64,000 nt of DNA from Anaerolineales bacterium (GTDB lineage: Bacteria > Chloroflexota > Anaerolineae > Anaerolineales > UBA6663), in contig JADZEK010000105.1 of assembly GCA_020850595.1 (NCBI GenBank), positions 22,025 to 86,024 of the forward strand. Direction: 5' to 3'. The notes beneath the pieces were generated by a model. That model was given only the letters and a program-made list of their open reading frames with translations. It ran no database searches and was not told where the DNA came from. Positions 15,842-25,831 of the stretch are shown one piece after another. A program made the translations under genes and the position numbers. The stretch's first letter is position 1; every line of letters starts with the position of its first letter.

Positions 15842-18565
15842 CTAGTGGACCACCGCGCCCAGCGACGCACAGGCCGGGCAACTGCCATCGGGGCGAACGA
15901 TGGCATAGCCCGCCTGTGGATCAACGCCGTACTGTGTGAAGTCCACGTTCCACACGATCATCAGGCGCACCTGGCCGCTGTTGCCGGCCAGGCTGGCGGC
16001 CTCGGCCAGCCACTGTGCTTGCTCGGCCAGCGAAGTCGTCGCGCCCCAGGCAAAGCCGCCCGGCAGCGCGCCGAAGCCCTCGGAGGTGAGGTAGCCCAAC
16101 TCGGTGAAGCACACCGGGCGGGTGCCGCCGAACGCACCCCAGTAGGTATCTACCATCGGCCAGAAGTAATAGGAGTAGTGATAGCCGTTCAGGTTCGCGC
16201 CGGTCACATCATTGGGCGAGGTAGTGCCCTGGTTGAAGTGCGCGCCGATACAGTCCATGTAGTTCGCGGCCCCGGCGGCCGCCATCTCGCGCAGGTAGCG
16301 GTCGTCGTTGACCACCTTGCCAGGGAAGGCCCCCTCCGCGCCGGTCGGCGCCGGGCCGCCGCTGATGACCAGGGTGCCGCCATTGGCGGCTTTGATGGCA
16401 TTATAGGCCTTCGCCAGTAACTGCGTATACGTGGCGGCGTTGATCTGGCCTTCCGGCCATTCGTGCTCGATGTTCGGCTCGTTCCAGACCTCAATGGCGT
16501 CGGCGCCAGCCGCCGCCAGCCCAGCCACCCACCCGGCGTACTCATCCATGTAGGCCGGGTCGGTCACGCGGGCCTTATCGCCGATGACACTCAAGAGCAC
16601 CTTGAAGCCCGCGCCATGCGCCGCGGCGATGTAGTCTGCGCCGCCGCCGCGCACCTGGAACTTGACCCACTTCATGCCGGCCTGCTGCATCTGGGCCGGG
16701 TGGCCGATGACCCCCGGCACCTGCCCGCCCAGCTCGAATGTGCCCGCGCCAATGGGTGGGGGCGGCACGAACACCCCGCCGCCGCCGTCGTCGGGCGGCG
16801 TGGTCGGCGCGGCCGTGGCCTGGCCGGGGGCGGTGGTGGCTGGCGGCTCTTGAACGCTGCCGCCGCCCTGGGTCGCGGTCGCCGTCGGCGTGCTGGTCGG
16901 CGTCGGGGTAGAGGTGATGGCCGCGATCTGCACGGCCACCGAACCCAGGTCGTTGGCCTCGCCGGGCTGCAACTGCGCGCTGAACTGGTAGCTGCCCGGT
17001 CCCGGGGCCACGTACACATACGGCTGGCCGGGTTGGGCGGTCGCCAGCGCCACGATGCCGCCCGCGTTGCGCACCGTCCACAGCAACTCGGCGTGCGCCG
17101 TCACGGCGGCGTCCATGGCCGCTTTGTATTGCGTCACGGCATTCACCAGCCCGGCCGGCACACCGCTCGCCGCCAGCCCGGCCACGGCCACGCCGCCCAA
17201 CTGATAGTGCTCTGCCAGCAGCAGGCGCTGGCGCAAGGTGTCGGAGGTTGTCAGCCACACGGTGCGCGCCTGCCCGTCGCCGTCGGTATAGCCATAGCTG
17301 GCCGCGAAGGCCAGCGGGTCATAGGCCAGCGTCTGCACACCGCCGGAGAGCTTCACGGTGATGGGCTTACCCGGCTCCAGCGCTTCGGCGTCGGCTAGCG
17401 TCACCGCGCCCAGCGGGGCCAGCGCGGCCGCCTGGTCAATCAGGCTAAACACGCCGCCCGCGCTCTCCACGCTCAGGGCTGTCGTCAGCAGGCGCAGGCG
17501 GCCGCGCGGCACCTCGCCCACCGCCCAGGCCAGCAGCGCCTCGACCTGCCCGTTGCCAAAGGCCGTGGGGTCGTCGCCGGCGGCGATGAGCAGCGAGTCG
17601 GCCGCCATGCCCAGGGCGCGCCAGTCGTAGGCCCCGGTCTGAAAGGCGTCGCCAGAGGCCGCGGGCCACGGCACTTGAACAAAGAGGCCCTTGCCCTGCG
17701 TGCGCAGTTGCGCGCCCAGGTCGGACGCCAGTTGGGCATAGGCCGGGCCGCTCTCAGGGGCCAGGCCCTCAAAGTCGAGCGCCACGCCGTCGTAGCCTTC
17801 ACCCACGACAAAACCCACCACGTTTTGCAGGAAAGCGCCGGTGGCGGCCGGGGCGGCTAGCAGCGCCGCCAGCCCGGCGGCGTCGCCGCGCACCAGCGGG
17901 TAGACCGCGTATTGCCCATCGAGCGGCACGCCGGGCAGTTGGCCGCCAAGTGCGCCGTCGGCCTGGGCCAGCACGCCGCCCAGCAACACAGCGTTCACGG
18001 CATCGGTCACGGCGGGTGTGAGGGCCTGCCCCGGTTCCAGGATGGTCAGGGCCAGCGGCGGCAGCGGGACGTTGGCGAACAGCGCCAACGCGCTCGGCGG
18101 CTGCGTGACCACGGCCACCAGTTGGCCGCCACGCGCTTGGGCTGGCAGGAACGACCAGGCCGCGCCGTCCCAGGCATATAGGTCTAGCCGGCGCGCGTCG
18201 GCGCCGGCCGGCACCACCACCGAGAGGAACAACTGCTCGGGCAAAGCGCCCTGGGTTTTGATGTCAAAGACGGGGCTGAGGAGCTGCAAGTAGGCGGGCA
18301 GCGCGCTCTGGGCGGCGGCCCAGGCTTCGCCGGCCGCGCCGCCGGCAAAATCGGCCGCGGGCACCGCCGTGAGCTGCACGCCAAAGCCGTCGGGCAGACC
18401 GGCCGGGTTCGCACTGACGGTCAAGCCGTCAGCCAGCTCGGCCACCGGGTCATCACTGGTCAGCGGCCGATAGTCGCCGCCGCCGCCACCGCAGGCCGCC
18501 GCGAAGAGGGCCAACACCAGGGTCAGATGGGCGAAACGAGCCACAGGACGTTTCGAAAGAGACAT
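15842..18565 (-). CDS. Two-domain glycosidase lipoprotein: GH18-like + clan GH-A-like
   Basis: The 907-residue product is a lipoprotein (signal ending AAAC, Cys25) and heads the operon. Residues about 170-520 carry a GH18-like barrel with DGVALDFE at 259-266; Glu266 matches the catalytic Glu of the GH18 DGxDxDxE motif, as in YaaH-type spore-cortex enzymes. A Thr/Pro linker (about 550-605) leads to a second barrel of the type seen in the two downstream glycosidases, with Glu696 in VWNEPN and Glu822 in FTELGY. The start is set at 18565, where GGAGG lies 11 nt upstream; the frame runs 30 codons further but would destroy the signal peptide. Both domains look catalytically intact. Confidence 0.8.
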   Translation of the reverse strand: MSLSKRPVARFAHLTLVLALFAAACGGGGGDYRPLTSDDPVAELADGLTVSANPAGLPDGFGVQLTAVPAADFAGGAAGEAWAAAQSALPAYLQLLSPVFDIKTQGALPEQLFLSVVVPAGADARRLDLYAWDGAAWSFLPAQARGGQLVAVVTQPPSALALFANVPLPPLALTILEPGQALTPAVTDAVNAVLLGGVLAQADGALGGQLPGVPLDGQYAVYPLVRGDAAGLAALLAAPAATGAFLQNVVGFVVGEGYDGVALDFEGLAPESGPAYAQLASDLGAQLRTQGKGLFVQVPWPAASGDAFQTGAYDWRALGMAADSLLIAAGDDPTAFGNGQVEALLAWAVGEVPRGRLRLLTTALSVESAGGVFSLIDQAAALAPLGAVTLADAEALEPGKPITVKLSGGVQTLAYDPLAFAASYGYTDGDGQARTVWLTTSDTLRQRLLLAEHYQLGGVAVAGLAASGVPAGLVNAVTQYKAAMDAAVTAHAELLWTVRNAGGIVALATAQPGQPYVYVAPGPGSYQFSAQLQPGEANDLGSVAVQIAAITSTPTPTSTPTATATQGGGSVQEPPATTAPGQATAAPTTPPDDGGGGVFVPPPPIGAGTFELGGQVPGVIGHPAQMQQAGMKWVKFQVRGGGADYIAAAHGAGFKVLLSVIGDKARVTDPAYMDEYAGWVAGLAAAGADAIEVWNEPNIEHEWPEGQINAATYTQLLAKAYNAIKAANGGTLVISGGPAPTGAEGAFPGKVVNDDRYLREMAAAGAANYMDCIGAHFNQGTTSPNDVTGANLNGYHYSYYFWPMVDTYWGAFGGTRPVCFTELGYLTSEGFGALPGGFAWGATTSLAEQAQWLAEAASLAGNSGQVRLMIVWNVDFTQYGVDPQAGYAIVRPDGSCPACASLGAVVH

Positions 18566-18616
18566 GCGCCGCCAAACCTCCACAGGCAAACCCCTGCCAG
18601 TTGCGTCCGCTGGGCT

Positions 18617-18648
18617 AAACAAAAGGGCGGCTCGACTGCTAGCCGCCC
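18617..18648 (-). terminator. Terminator-like hairpin in the leader of the glycosidase operon
   Basis: GGGCGGCT at 18625-18632 pairs with AGCCGCCC at 18641-18648; on the minus strand the stem is followed by TTTTGTTT. It lies downstream of the candidate promoter at 18732-18760 and upstream of the first gene, so it may be an attenuator, or simply the terminator for the gene ending at 18837. Confidence 0.6.
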
Positions 18649-18731
18649 CGATCACGGGGGTTGGCCCCGCCCATGCACGCCGCCATGCTTAACTGCCGCC
18701 GCCGCTGCATCTGACTGCCCGGACGGGCCGA

Positions 18732-18760
18732 ATGATAACAAGGATTCAGACCGGCGACAA
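18732..18760 (-). promoter_or_regulatory. Candidate promoter of the five-gene glycosidase operon
   Basis: On the minus strand TTGTCG (18760-18755), a 17-bp spacer, and TATCAT (18737-18732). The predicted leader is about 160 nt and contains the hairpin at 18617-18648. Confidence 0.45.
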
Positions 18761-18836
18761 GGGAATCAACGCTGAACATTATGTCTTACTACCCGAAACG
18801 CCGCGGATTATGCGACCCAGGCCCGCACGACGGGAC

Positions 18837-19853
18837 TTATGGCCCAGGCGTCGCTTCCGGCGTGGCCGCGCCCGCGGTGGCTTCTCCCGGTGTCGCCAGC
18901 GGGTCGGGTGTGGGGGTCTGGGCGCAGGCGGTCTGCGCGTCGGCCAACTTAGCGGCCACATCCGCGTCGTCGGCCACCAACGCCTGCGCCTGGGTGTACC
19001 GGTCGGCGGCCCCGCAGTAATCGCCGGCGGCTGCCAACTGCCCGGCGTAGTTCACCTCCGCCCGGTACAAGCGCGCCGAGGTGTCGTGGAAGTAGGGCGC
19101 GATCAGGTACAACTGCTGAAGGATTTCGGTGGCCTGCTGCCAGTTCAGGCCCCAATAGCTGAGCGCCGCCAGGTAGAGCCGCGCATAGGCGCGATAGTTG
19201 AGGGCCTCGGTATCCAGCGGCCCGATCTTTTCGGCCTGGTCAATGTCGGCCATGCCGCCTTCCAGTTCATCGCCCAAGATGCGGGCAAGGCCGCGGTTGC
19301 GCAGCGCCACGAACAGCATCTCGTTGACCGGCGCGGGCTGGTAGAGCGGGTCTACCACGCGCAGGTGGTTTAGCTGGCTGATGGTGGTATCCCAATCGCT
19401 CACGGCGTAGGCGGCTTGCGCGGAGGCGAAGATGTCGGCCGCCTGGGTGCTGGTGAGCGCCGTCGTAGCAGTCGGCGTCGGGCTGGGCGTGCTCAGGGGG
19501 CGAGGGGTCGCGGTCGGGGTGGCGCTAAACGCCTGGCGCGCCTCGGCCAGCTTCTGGCCGGCGTCGCGATAGGTTGGGTCGAGGCGCACAATGTATTCGA
19601 AGCGCGCAATCGCCACCTCGTTGCGCCCGGCGGCCAGGTCTTGCAGCCCCAGGTCGTATTGCAGGGCCAGGTCAGCGGCCTGGGTGGCTTCAAACTGGCT
19701 TTGGCGCTGGGCTAGCCCGGCCTGATAGCCGGCGTAGGCCGCCCCAGCCAGCACGACGAGCAGCAGCCCCACGACGGCCAGGCCGATGAGCGACAGCCGC
19801 CGGCCGAGCGGCAGGGCCGCGGGAGTAGGGTTGGTGTCTTCCAGGTTGGTCAT
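18837..19853 (-). CDS. Single-pass membrane protein with TPR-like repeats
   Basis: The 338-residue protein has an N-terminal membrane span (about residues 20-45), a TPR-like helical pair ('YDLGLQDLAAGRNEVAIARFEYIVRLDP'), a Thr/Pro linker, then a second helical repeat region ('AAYAVSDWDTTISQLNHLRVVDP') and a Thr/Pro-rich C-terminal tail. It looks like an extracellular protein-interaction scaffold. I start it at ATG 19853, which puts the membrane helix near the N-terminus, rather than the first in-frame codon at 19964. It is divergent from another membrane-anchored TPR protein at 20041, with which it shares domain style; the pair may work together. No enzymatic motif is visible. Confidence 0.75.
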   Translation of the reverse strand: MTNLEDTNPTPAALPLGRRLSLIGLAVVGLLLVVLAGAAYAGYQAGLAQRQSQFEATQAADLALQYDLGLQDLAAGRNEVAIARFEYIVRLDPTYRDAGQKLAEARQAFSATPTATPRPLSTPSPTPTATTALTSTQAADIFASAQAAYAVSDWDTTISQLNHLRVVDPLYQPAPVNEMLFVALRNRGLARILGDELEGGMADIDQAEKIGPLDTEALNYRAYARLYLAALSYWGLNWQQATEILQQLYLIAPYFHDTSARLYRAEVNYAGQLAAAGDYCGAADRYTQAQALVADDADVAAKLADAQTACAQTPTPDPLATPGEATAGAATPEATPGP

Positions 19854-19910
19854 GTTCCGTGCCAATCGACCCGCGCAGGCCAGCAAAGCCGGCGCGAGCA
19901 CAACCCGGTC

Positions 19911-19916
19911 ATTATA
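19911..19916 (-). promoter_or_regulatory. -10 box for the minus-strand TPR gene
   Basis: A consensus TATAAT on the minus strand, giving a leader of about 50 nt to the ATG at 19853. No convincing -35 box is seen. Confidence 0.5.
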
Positions 19917-19982
19917 GCGTATCGGAAATGGCCCATAATCTAACGAGTTCCCTGCGATGAGCAAGCGTTCACCCTTTTTTCC

Positions 19983-20012
19983 TTGACCAGCCCGCGAACG
20001 GGGTGGTAAGAT
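19983..20012 (+). promoter_or_regulatory. Promoter of the plus-strand TPR gene
   Basis: TTGACC at 19983-19988, an 18-bp spacer and TAAGAT at 20007-20012, about 28 nt before the ATG at 20041. Confidence 0.6.
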
Positions 20013-20040
20013 CGCCTATTGGAATTGATGTCGTAGACGA

Positions 20041-21531
20041 ATGTACCTGCAAGGCCGTTCCCTCAAGCTTCGCCGCAAAGGGCGCCGCTCTGACCCGCGC
20101 CGCGTGCTGCTGCTCATCATGCTAATCGGGGCCGGGCTGTTGCTGGTCTCGCTGCGCCATCAGGGCGTGGTGCGCCCGCTGTTCGAGGCCACCGCCGCCC
20201 CCACGCGCTTCCCCGAAACCTACGCCAACGAAGGGCAGGCCTGGTTTGCCGCCGGCAAGCTCAAAGAAGCTATCGCCGCCTACGACCAGGCCACTCGGGC
20301 CGACCCCAAGAACCTGGATTACTGGGTCGCCAAGTCGCGGATAGAGATTTACGCCGAGAAATACGAAGACGCACTGGCTTCCGCCGAATGGGCCGTGCTG
20401 GTGGCCCCGAACGACGCCAAGAGCAAGACCGCCCTGGCCTGGGCGCTCGACTGGAACGTCGTCTGGGGCTGCCGCTGCAAGAACCTGTCGGAGGCCGAGG
20501 CCGCCATCGTGACCGCCGTCGCGCTCGACAGCAACTACGCTCCGGCCCATGCCGTCTACTCAGAGATCCTCAACGACGGCCAGAAATGGACGCAGGCCTT
20601 CCAGGAAGCCGAGACCGCCTTGCGCCTCGACCCCAACCTGCTCGAGTCGCACCGGGCTATGGCCTACTCCTACGAGAACATCGGCCAATACGAAGACGCG
20701 ATCGCCAGTTACAAGAACGCCCTCAAGTTCAACCCGAACCTGATCGGGCTGTACATCTCGCTGGGGCTTAACTACCGGGTGCTGGGCGACATTGACCAGG
20801 CCATTTTCTACTTCAGCAAGGCCAGCGCTATTGACCCGCAGAACGTGCAGCCTTACCTGTACCTGAGCCGCACCCACTATCAGAACGACGAGTTGGGCAC
20901 GGCGGTGCAATACCTAGAACAGGCGCTGAATCTCGAGCCGGCCGACCCCGACATCCACGGCCGCCTGGGACTGATCTTCTTCAAGCGCCGCAATTACGAG
21001 GGCGCCTTGCCGGAACTGGCGCTGGCGGTGCTGGGCGGCACCGTGGACGCACAGGGCAACCCCCTGACCCTGGCCAGCGGCGTTCCGGTGCTGGACGTCA
21101 ACGGCACGCCGGTGGCCGCGCCGACGAACAGCCCGGTGCTACAAGTGCCGCCCAAGCCGCTCAATGACGCGGCCTCGCTAGAGTATTACTACACCTACGG
21201 TAACCTACTGGCCTACCTTAAGAAGTGCGCGCCCAACGAGGCCCCGCGTTTCTTGCAGCTCGCCCTGAACTATGACCCCGATAACCCGACCGTCCTGGGC
21301 AGCTATGAAGAGAGCATGGCGATCTGCAACGGTGAGCTGACCGTAGACGAAGCTCAAAACGGCACGGCCACGCCAGAGGGCGGCCCCACGACTACCCGCC
21401 CGGCCCCTGTGGCGACCGAACCGCCGTCCACCGAGCCGCCGGCGACGGAAGCGCCCGTGAACGACGCGCCCACGACCGAAGCGCCCGCGACGGAAACGCC
21501 GCCCGAAGCCGAAATTACCCCGACTCCGTAG
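20041..21531 (+). CDS. Membrane-anchored TPR protein
   Basis: A 496-residue protein with a very basic N-terminus, one membrane span (about residues 21-40), and at least six tetratricopeptide units between about residues 58 and 320 (for example 'FAAGKLKEAIAAYDQATRADP' and 'GQYEDAIASYKNALKFNP', each ending in the usual Pro). After the TPRs comes a less repetitive segment and a C-terminal tail of Thr, Pro, Ala and Glu in 'TEAPxTE' units. It should project TPRs outside the cell as a binding platform. No clear ribosome-binding site precedes the ATG at 20041, which is about 20 nt from the predicted transcription start. It is divergent from the TPR gene at 18837-19853. Confidence 0.85.
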   Translation: MYLQGRSLKLRRKGRRSDPRRVLLLIMLIGAGLLLVSLRHQGVVRPLFEATAAPTRFPETYANEGQAWFAAGKLKEAIAAYDQATRADPKNLDYWVAKSRIEIYAEKYEDALASAEWAVLVAPNDAKSKTALAWALDWNVVWGCRCKNLSEAEAAIVTAVALDSNYAPAHAVYSEILNDGQKWTQAFQEAETALRLDPNLLESHRAMAYSYENIGQYEDAIASYKNALKFNPNLIGLYISLGLNYRVLGDIDQAIFYFSKASAIDPQNVQPYLYLSRTHYQNDELGTAVQYLEQALNLEPADPDIHGRLGLIFFKRRNYEGALPELALAVLGGTVDAQGNPLTLASGVPVLDVNGTPVAAPTNSPVLQVPPKPLNDAASLEYYYTYGNLLAYLKKCAPNEAPRFLQLALNYDPDNPTVLGSYEESMAICNGELTVDEAQNGTATPEGGPTTTRPAPVATEPPSTEPPATEAPVNDAPTTEAPATETPPEAEITPTP

Positions 21532-21534
21532 GAT

Positions 21535-21543
21535 TTAGCACTC
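21535..21543. promoter_or_regulatory. Isolated CIRCE half-site
   Basis: TTAGCACTC, identical to the left arm of the CIRCE element at 21609-21635, lies 26 nt upstream of the groES -35 box, with no matching right arm. Confidence 0.4.
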
Positions 21544-21568
21544 TCCCCGTTCGTCTGCAAATTTGGGC

Positions 21569-21597
21569 TTGACTCCGTCCGCTGGTTGCGGTAATAT
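21569..21597 (+). promoter_or_regulatory. groESL promoter
   Basis: TTGACT at 21569-21574, a 17-bp spacer and TAATAT at 21592-21597. Transcription would start near 21604, just ahead of the CIRCE operator. Confidence 0.85.
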
Positions 21598-21608
21598 CGG
21601 GCTACACG

Positions 21609-21635
21609 TTAGCACTCTCCGTTTGCGAGTGCTAA
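21609..21635. promoter_or_regulatory. CIRCE operator (HrcA binding site)
   Basis: A perfect CIRCE: TTAGCACTC (21609-21617), 9-nt spacer, GAGTGCTAA (21627-21635). In heat-shock operons of this type the HrcA repressor binds here and is released when GroEL is titrated. The hrcA gene itself is not in the window. Confidence 0.97.
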
Positions 21636-21698
21636 CGCGCATTCTTGTCTGGGCAATTACAACCTTGGTTCACTCAACCCATTAGGAGGTTCGCAGCT

Positions 21699-22019
21699 AT
21701 GGCAATCAAACTCAAGCCCCTTGGAGACCGCGTGGTCGTCGAGCCGGTGGAGCAGGAAGAGACGACGGCCAGCGGCCTGGTGCTGCCCGAGACCGCGAAG
21801 GAAAAGCCCCAGAAGGGTGTCATCGTGGCCGCCGGGCCGGGCGCGCGCGACGATGACGGCAAGCGCGTTGGGCTGGATGTCGCCGAGGGCGACATGGTGT
21901 TGTTCGCCAAGTACGCCGGCACGGAGTTCAAGATTGACGGCAAGAAGCTCTTGATCCTCAAGGAGAGCGACCTGCTGGCGATCGTGGACAGCGACGACAA
22001 CAACAAGAAGAAGAAGTAA
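21699..22019 (+). CDS. groES: Co-chaperonin GroES (Hsp10)
   Basis: The 106-residue protein starts [16 protein letters not shown] and has the mobile loop ([19 protein letters not shown]), the roof hairpin and the C-terminal 'ESDLLAIV' strand of GroES, followed by an unusual charged tail of Asp/Asn and a run of lysines. It caps the GroEL cavity during ATP-driven folding. The start is set at 21699 because TAGGAGGT is 8 nt upstream. It is the first gene of the CIRCE-controlled groESL operon, 45 nt before groEL. The lysine-rich end is longer than the usual C-terminus and may be lineage-specific. Confidence 0.97.
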   Translation: MAIKLKPLGDRVVVEPVEQEETTASGLVLPETAKEKPQKGVIVAAGPGARDDDGKRVGLDVAEGDMVLFAKYAGTEFKIDGKKLLILKESDLLAIVDSDDNNKKKK

Positions 22020-22064
22020 CTCTCCCAGCCCCCTTTTAGCGGATATTTCTAAGGAGCAGCAACG

Positions 22065-23708
<1,644 letters not shown>

Positions 23709-23766
23709 GCCCAGCGGCAGCAGCATCCCCAGCGCCTCCGCGCTGAGCGAGAGTCTCTCAAGGAAC

Positions 23767-23802
23767 AAGCCGGCCCTTCGCAAGAGGGGCCGGCTTGGTT
23801 TA
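23767..23802 (+). terminator. Terminator of the groESL operon
   Basis: AAGCCGGCCC at 23767-23776 pairs with GGGCCGGCTT at 23787-23796, a 10-bp stem with a 10-nt loop, then GGTTTAA. The T-tract is short, so the strength is uncertain. Confidence 0.65.
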
Positions 23803-23840
23803 ACCGGCCGGAACGCCGCAGCCGCCAGAGCGCCGGCCGG

Positions 23841-23871
23841 TTGCGGCCGCAGGCCCTATCTGTGCTACACT
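23841..23871 (+). promoter_or_regulatory. Possible promoter of the MgtC/DUF4010 gene
   Basis: TTGCGG at 23841-23846 and TACACT at 23866-23871, separated by a long 19-bp spacer, about 60 nt before the ATG at 23930. Confidence 0.3.
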
Positions 23872-23929
23872 CGCAGACACGCACGAGCGTCGGCGTTTAA
23901 CGCGCTCCCGGCCGGAGTTAACTCACCCG

Positions 23930-25225
23930 ATGACGCTACCGTTCACGCAATGGCCTTACCTCCCGACCCTGCTGCGCCTCGGCCTGGCCCTGGCGGTCGG
24001 CTTGTTTATCGGCGTCGAGCGCGAACGGCGCGGCAAAGAGTCGGGCCTGCGCACCTTCGCCTTCACGGCGTTGCTGGGCGGCATCGGCGGCCTGCTGGGC
24101 GATATGTACGCCATCGTGGCCCTGCTCCTGATCGGGCTGCTGGTCGTCTTCCTCAACGTCAACAGCCTGCGCAGCGGCCACGGCGTGGAGCTGACCACCT
24201 CGGCCACCCTGCTGCTGACGGGGTTCGCCGGCGTGCTGTGCGGTCAGGGGCACACCCTGACCCCTTCCGCGCTGGCGGTCATCATCGTCGCGCTGCTGGC
24301 CTGGAAGGAACCGCTGGCCGGTTTCTCCATCGGCCTGAGCGAGGTGGAACTACGCTCGGCCATCCTGCTCGCCATCCTGGCCATCGTCATCTACCCGGCG
24401 CTGCCCGAAGGCGCCATTGACCCCTGGGGCGCCGTCGAGCCGCGCACCGCGTGGGTCACCGTCATCCTGATTGCCGGGTTGGGCTTTATCAACTACATCC
24501 TGTGGAAAATCTACGGGTCGCGCGGGGTGGAGTTGACCGGCTTCTTGGGTGGGCTGATCAACAGCAGCATCGTCATCAGCGCCCTGGCGGTGCGGGTCCG
24601 GGAGACCCAGGGCCAGTTGCGTGAGCCGGTTTACCGCGGCATGCTGCTGGCGGTCGCGGCCATGGCCGTGCGCAACGCGGTGCTGCTGGCGCTGCTGGCC
24701 CCCGTGGGACTGGCCTGGTCAGCGCTCGCCTTTGGCCTCATGCTGCTCACGACGCTGGGCCTGGCCTTCCTGCGGCATCCGCGGAGTCTGCCGGCTGAGG
24801 CGGCCGGCGCGCCGGCGCTTAACTTCACTTCGCCCTTCTCGCTGCAATCGGCGCTGAAATTTGGACTGCTGCTGCTGATCATCCAGGTCGCCGGCATCCT
24901 GGCGCAACTTACCCTGGGCCATGTCGGCATCTACGCGGTGAGCTTTTTTGGGGGGCTGATTTCAAGCGCCAGCGCAGTCGCTGCGGCGGCCACCCTGGGG
25001 CAGCACGGCACGATCACGGCCCAGGTGGCCGGCATCTGCGCTGTCCTGGCCTCACTGGCGAGCGTGGGCGCGAACCTGCCGTTCATCATTTCGGCCAACG
25101 ACCGCGCGCTGGTGCGCCGGCTGGCCTGGTCCACCGGTATCATCGCGCTGGCCGGCGTGGTGGGGCTGGGCCTGCAAGTGGCCTTTTGGCCGGCCATCCA
25201 GTCCATCGTCGCGGCGGCCCCCTAG
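23930..25225 (+). CDS. MgtC/SapB-family + DUF4010 integral membrane protein
   Basis: The 431-residue protein is hydrophobic throughout, with about twelve predicted membrane spans. The N-terminal third has the MgtC/SapB signature 'LRLGLALAVGLFIGVERERRGKESGLRTFAF' in pieces, with the conserved Glu-Arg pair and 'GLRTF'. The rest matches the DUF4010 pattern, including 'GLINSSIVISALAVR' and 'FFGGLISSASAVAAAA'. Proteins with this architecture are of unknown transport function; a role in metal or envelope stress is a guess. It stands alone between the groESL terminator and the PspC gene. Confidence 0.85.
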   Translation: MTLPFTQWPYLPTLLRLGLALAVGLFIGVERERRGKESGLRTFAFTALLGGIGGLLGDMYAIVALLLIGLLVVFLNVNSLRSGHGVELTTSATLLLTGFAGVLCGQGHTLTPSALAVIIVALLAWKEPLAGFSIGLSEVELRSAILLAILAIVIYPALPEGAIDPWGAVEPRTAWVTVILIAGLGFINYILWKIYGSRGVELTGFLGGLINSSIVISALAVRVRETQGQLREPVYRGMLLAVAAMAVRNAVLLALLAPVGLAWSALAFGLMLLTTLGLAFLRHPRSLPAEAAGAPALNFTSPFSLQSALKFGLLLLIIQVAGILAQLTLGHVGIYAVSFFGGLISSASAVAAAATLGQHGTITAQVAGICAVLASLASVGANLPFIISANDRALVRRLAWSTGIIALAGVVGLGLQVAFWPAIQSIVAAAP

Positions 25226-25355
25226 CCCGCGGCCGTCAGCTTGCCGCCAGCCGGCTGTCGGCTGCCCGGCGCGCGCCCCCGCAACCGGCGACGCCAACCC
25301 GCGTAATGGTGAGTGTCTACAGTACTGGTTGGATCACCGGCTTAGGAGGCCTGCA

Positions 25356-25550
25356 ATGACCACTCAATATCGCGCCCTGCGCCGCTCGCGCCACAACCGT
25401 GTGGTGGCGGGCGTCTGCGGCGGCATCGCCGACTTTTTGGGGATCAGCGCGTTTTGGCCGCGACTGTTCTTCCTGATCGCCCTCATCCCCGGCGGCGTGC
25501 CCGGCCTGGCTCTTTATGTGCTAGCCTGGATTGTGATGCCCGTCGCCTGA
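25356..25550 (+). CDS. PspC-domain small membrane protein
   Basis: A 64-residue protein consisting of a single PspC domain: a basic start (MTTQYRALRRSRHNR), the typical VVAGVCGGIADFLGIS, and a hydrophobic hairpin ending LYVLAWIVMPV. Family members sit in the cytoplasmic membrane and are linked to envelope stress. The ATG at 25356 is chosen because TAGGAGG lies 6 nt upstream. It is transcribed toward the minus-strand membrane gene at 25625, with GC-rich inverted repeats in between but no clear terminator. Confidence 0.92.
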   Translation: MTTQYRALRRSRHNRVVAGVCGGIADFLGISAFWPRLFFLIALIPGGVPGLALYVLAWIVMPVA

Positions 25551-25624
25551 CGCGCCTGCCCGCCCCGCCGGCCCTGCGCCGCCTGGCCCAACGCAGGTCG
25601 GGCGGCGCGGGCGGCGGCCTAGCC

Positions 25625-25816
25625 CTAGCGGGTGGCGAACAGCGCCAGCCCTGTCAGAACCGCGCTGAGCACCAGCAGCCCCACGCAACCCAGCGCGAAG
25701 GCTCGCATCGTCAGGCGCAACATCCCCTTCATGATCGTCCAGCCAATCACCAGGACGACCAGGAAGGCCCCGAGCATCGCCCAATCTACCTGTGATAGAT
25801 CAAACGGCAACGACAT
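25625..25816 (-). CDS. Small two-span membrane protein
   Basis: A 63-residue protein with two hydrophobic helices (about residues 13-30 and 38-60) joined by a short basic loop. GAGGAG lies 7 nt before the ATG at 25816. It begins 15 nt after the hutI stop, so it is probably the last gene of that transcript. I do not recognise a family. Confidence 0.65.
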   Translation of the reverse strand: MSLPFDLSQVDWAMLGAFLVVLVIGWTIMKGMLRLTMRAFALGCVGLLVLSAVLTGLALFATR

Positions 25817-25831
25817 GCCAGTCTCCTCGCC

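Noticed and set aside
18732-19373. Plus-strand open frame over the TPR gene
   Set aside because: Antisense of the 18837-19853 gene with Arg/Gly/Val-rich composition.
25551-25624. Terminator between the PspC gene and the convergent membrane gene
   Set aside because: GC-rich inverted repeats exist but no T-tract follows on either strand.
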